Shown here: in pieces, positions 5,669 through 7,879 of the stretch
Layout of the letters: the number at the start of each line of letters is the position of its first letter
How positions within the stretch are numbered: the stretch's first letter is position 1
Origin: Micromonosporaceae bacterium
GTDB taxonomy: Bacteria; Actinomycetota; Actinomycetes; Mycobacteriales; Micromonosporaceae
DNA: 7,879 bases
NCBI GenBank assembly: GCA_003543035.1
Contig: DPJL01000174.1
Span: 508-8,386 of the forward strand
Direction of reading: 5' to 3'
The notes under the pieces: generated by a model
What the model was told of the DNA's origin: nothing
Databases searched by the model: none
Seen by the model: the letters and a program-made list of their open reading frames with translations, nothing else
Translations under genes and position numbers: made by a program

Positions 5669-7090
5669 TTGCGTACGAACCATGAAATAGAGGAGCAATC
5701 GCTCGAACTGGAGGAAAGGCACTCGCTGCGGCGTGTCGCCGGCCTGTCCACCGAGCTTGCCGACGTCACCGAGGTCGAGTACAGGCAGCTGCGCCTCGAA
5801 CGCGTGGTGCTGGTCGGAGTCTGGACCACGGGCACGATCATAGAAGCGGAGAACTCCCTCGCCGAGCTTGCCGCCCTCGCCGAGACTGCTGGATCACAGG
5901 TCCTTGAAGGTTTGATCCAGCGGCGTCAGAATCCTGACCCGGCCACCTTCATCGGCCGCGGCAAGGTGGATGAGCTGCGTGCCGCGGTCGAGTCGACCAG
6001 CGCCGACACCGTGATCTGTGACGGTGAGCTGTCCCCGAGCCAGCTGCGCAATCTTGAGCAGAAGGTCAAGGTCAAGGTGATTGACCGGACGGCGCTGATC
6101 CTGGACATCTTCGCCCAGCACGCGAAGAGCAAGGAAGGTAAGGCGCAGGTCGAGCTGGCTCAGCTGCAGTATCTGGTACCAAGGCTGAGAGGTTGGGGTG
6201 AGGCTCTTTCCCGGCAGGCCGGTGGTTCTGCCAGCGGATCGGGTGGCGGTGTGGGTCTGCGTGGACCCGGTGAGACCAAGCTCGAAACCGATCGGCGCCG
6301 CATCCACACCCGGATCTCCAAGCTCAAGCGAGACATCTCCGGGATGAAGGTCGTCCGGGAAACCAAGCGGGCCGAGCGCAAGCGCAGGTCGGTTCCCGCT
6401 GTCGCGATCGCCGGTTACACCAATGCCGGTAAATCCAGCCTGCTTAACCGGCTCACCGGAGCCGGCGTGCTGGTCGAGGACGCACTTTTCGCGACCCTGG
6501 ACACGACCACGCGCCGCGTAACCACCCACGATGGGCGGGAGTTCACCCTCTCCGACACCGTCGGGTTCGTCCGGCATCTGCCGCACCAACTGGTGGAGGC
6601 GTTCCGATCGACGCTGGAGGAGGTCGGGGAAGCCGATCTGGTGCTGCACGTTGTCGACGGTGCTCATCCGGATCCGGAGGAGCAGGTTCGCGCCGTACGT
6701 GAGGTGCTCGCCGAAGTCGGCGCCGATCGTCTACCGGAGCTGTTGGTAGTGAACAAGGTCGACGTCGCCTCGCAGGAAACCCTGTTGCGGCTCAAGCACG
6801 ACTGGCCCGACGCTGTGTTCGTGTCGGCGCATTCCGGTACTGGAATGGACGAGCTCCGCGAGGCGATCGAAGCCGGGTTGCCCAGGCCCGCGATGGAACT
6901 GTTGCTACGGGTGCCTTATGACCGTGGCGATCTGGTCGAGCGCATCCACCGGACGGGTGAAGTGCTCGAGTCGGCGCATGCCGAAGGTGGCACAGTGCTG
7001 CGTGCCCGGGTCGACGCCGAGCTTGCGGCTGAGCTGGAACAGTACAGCCTGAGCGCGGAGGAGTGGATCAAGGCGGGTTCGCAGGGGTAA
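5669..7090 (+). CDS. hflX: Ribosome-associated GTPase HflX
   Basis: HflX is a translational GTPase of the Obg-HflX superfamily that binds the 50S subunit and splits stalled or stress-damaged 70S ribosomes. In mycobacteria it has also been linked to macrolide tolerance and hibernation. The 473-residue product has an N-terminal HflX domain (about 40-235) with IGRGKVDELR at 95-104, CDGELSPSQL at 117-126, RTALILDIFAQHA at 140-152 and RGPGETKLETDRRRI at 198-212. A Gly/Ser-rich loop lies at 185-196 and a basic linker at 228-240. The G domain has G1 GYTNAGKS 249-256, G2 ATLDTTTR 275-282, G3 DTVGF 296-300, G4 NKVD 362-365 and G5 SAH 386-388. A C-terminal alpha/beta domain covers about 405-458. All GTPase motifs are intact. 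The rare TTG start is supported by the strong Shine-Dalgarno. The gene is divergent from the malic enzyme and followed by an exported-protein gene 34 bp downstream, possibly on the same message. Confidence 0.96.
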   Translation: MRTNHEIEEQSLELEERHSLRRVAGLSTELADVTEVEYRQLRLERVVLVGVWTTGTIIEAENSLAELAALAETAGSQVLEGLIQRRQNPDPATFIGRGKVDELRAAVESTSADTVICDGELSPSQLRNLEQKVKVKVIDRTALILDIFAQHAKSKEGKAQVELAQLQYLVPRLRGWGEALSRQAGGSASGSGGGVGLRGPGETKLETDRRRIHTRISKLKRDISGMKVVRETKRAERKRRSVPAVAIAGYTNAGKSSLLNRLTGAGVLVEDALFATLDTTTRRVTTHDGREFTLSDTVGFVRHLPHQLVEAFRSTLEEVGEADLVLHVVDGAHPDPEEQVRAVREVLAEVGADRLPELLVVNKVDVASQETLLRLKHDWPDAVFVSAHSGTGMDELREAIEAGLPRPAMELLLRVPYDRGDLVERIHRTGEVLESAHAEGGTVLRARVDAELAAELEQYSLSAEEWIKAGSQG

Positions 7091-7124
7091 GCCGCGGCTC
7101 GCGCACGTGTGTCAGACTGTCCGG

Positions 7125-7879
7125 ATGCGGGAAACAGGGGCTCGGATAACCTCTTTGGCGTTGGCAGGTGCCCTGCTCGTTGGGGCGCCTCTTCCTGCCG
7201 CTGCGGTGGAGCCGACGCCAACCCCGACCGGGGTTGGCGCCTCGCCTGAGCCCAAGAAGGGCACCGCGGTCTGCACGATTGCCGATAAGAATGCGATCGA
7301 GCTTTCCGGTTTGGCGCTCGCCAAGGGTTTCATCTATGTGGCGAACGACGGCACTGAGACAGCTGCTCGGGAGAGGGTGTTCAAGCTCAACGGTTCCACG
7401 TGCGCTCTGGTCGGTCAGCCGTTGGCCTACCCGGGTCAGGGCCCGGCGGATCCGGAAGATCTCGCGATCGGCCCGGACGGGACGATCTGGATCGCGGACA
7501 TCGGCGACAACGACAAGAAGCGCCCAACGGTCGCGCTCTGGAAGATAGTCGAAGACAAGATCGACGGACCCTACCGATTGGCCTATCCCGAAGGGCAGAA
7601 ACACGACGCCGAGGCGTTGCTCATCGGATCAGACGGCCTGCCCATCATCGTGACGAAGCCGTTGAGCGGGCCTGGAAAGATCTTCATCGCTTCCGCCGCG
7701 CCGGACAAGACGAGTACCTCGGGCGTGCCACTCAAAGCCGCGGGCGAGGTCACCTTACCCAAGACGCAGACCGAGAATCCGATGACCGTGGCCGGCCGCA
7801 CCATGATCACCGGCGCTGCGATGTCACCGGACAAGACCCGCGTGGTGCTGCGTACCTACGCCGACGCGTTCGAGTGGAC
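7125..7879 (+). CDS. Exported protein of unknown function, probable beta-propeller (3' end missing)
   Basis: The frame stays open from the ATG at 7125 to the window end: 251 full codons with no stop. Residues 1-27 are a classical Sec signal peptide: basic start, hydrophobic core ITSLALAGALLVGAPLP, cleavage after AAA at 25-27, no lipobox and no twin arginine. A Pro/Thr linker (EPTPTPTG, about 29-36) follows. The mature part shows repeated short beta-strand units such as LAKGFIYVAND (66-76), DPEDLAIGPDGTIWIADIGDND (109-130) and AMSPDKTRVVLRTY (232-245), the look of a beta-propeller such as phytase-like, NHL or lactonase-like domains. I cannot name the family or a substrate. Cys50 and Cys93 are the only visible cysteines and could form a disulfide outside the cell. 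No good Shine-Dalgarno precedes the ATG. CAGACT at 7113-7118, 6 bases upstream, could be a poor -10 of a leaderless message. An in-frame GTG at 7107 is an alternative start but also lacks a Shine-Dalgarno. hflX ends 34 bp upstream. Confidence 0.85.
   Translation, partial: MRETGARITSLALAGALLVGAPLPAAAVEPTPTPTGVGASPEPKKGTAVCTIADKNAIELSGLALAKGFIYVANDGTETAARERVFKLNGSTCALVGQPLAYPGQGPADPEDLAIGPDGTIWIADIGDNDKKRPTVALWKIVEDKIDGPYRLAYPEGQKHDAEALLIGSDGLPIIVTKPLSGPGKIFIASAAPDKTSTSGVPLKAAGEVTLPKTQTENPMTVAGRTMITGAAMSPDKTRVVLRTYADAFEW
7216..7239. repeat. Perfect inverted repeat inside the exported-protein gene
   Basis: CGCCAACCCCG at 7216-7226 is the exact reverse complement of 7229-7239. As RNA this is a 10-bp, 80% G+C stem with the loop GACC (7226-7229). 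It lies in codons 31-39, the Pro/Thr linker just after the signal peptide. No T-run follows. It could slow ribosomes, stabilise the message, or be a chance result of Pro/Gly codons. Confidence 0.6.

Noticed and set aside
6063..6079. Short tandem repeat (AAGGTC-like units) in hflX
   Set aside because: It encodes the KVKVKVID strand normal in HflX; codon repetition explains it.
5894..6667. 257-codon minus-strand open frame inside hflX
   Set aside because: An antisense shadow of a gene whose GTPase motifs are all intact on the plus strand; it resembles no family I know.
7090..7099. 10-base palindrome AGCCGCGGCT right after the hflX stop, considered as a terminator
   Set aside because: It has no loop, so at most 3 bp could pair as a hairpin, and no T-run follows. 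It is probably chance in G+C-rich DNA.

Overview
The window reads as ordinary chromosomal DNA from a high-G+C Gram-positive bacterium (Actinomycetota). The evidence is the strong G/C bias at third codon positions, GTG and TTG starts, and the gene set DUF349 protein - miaA - dapF - hflX, a neighbourhood known from actinobacteria including mycobacteria. The genus cannot be told from the sequence alone.

Layout. Bases 1-975 (+) hold the 3' part of a branched-chain-amino-acid-type ABC transporter substrate-binding protein. Bases 976-1115 hold two consecutive inverted repeats that separate it from a convergent DUF349-repeat protein (1116-2324, -). A 183-bp divergent gap (2325-2507) follows. Next come miaA (2508-3410, +) and dapF (3407-4219, +), joined by a GTGA start/stop overlap. 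The tail of dapF overlaps, end to end, the 3' end of an ACT-domain malic enzyme on the minus strand (4146-5579). After an 89-bp divergent gap, hflX (5669-7090, +) starts at a TTG behind a very strong Shine-Dalgarno. 34 bp later, an exported protein of unknown function (7125 to the window end, +) runs off the edge. It has a signal peptide and is probably a beta-propeller.

How the genes fit together. MiaA modifies A37 of tRNAs reading U-starting codons, and HflX is a ribosome-associated GTPase that rescues or splits stalled ribosomes; both serve translation. DapF makes meso-diaminopimelate for lysine and peptidoglycan. The malic enzyme links C4 dicarboxylates to pyruvate. These are housekeeping functions kept together by conserved gene order rather than one pathway.

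I found no mobile element, CRISPR array, RNA gene, phage gene or defence system, and no convincing sign of an undescribed system. The points most worth a second look are the 74-bp dapF/malic enzyme tail overlap, the possible leaderless start of miaA, the 11-bp perfect inverted repeat just after the signal-peptide coding region of the last gene, and that uncharacterised exported protein itself.
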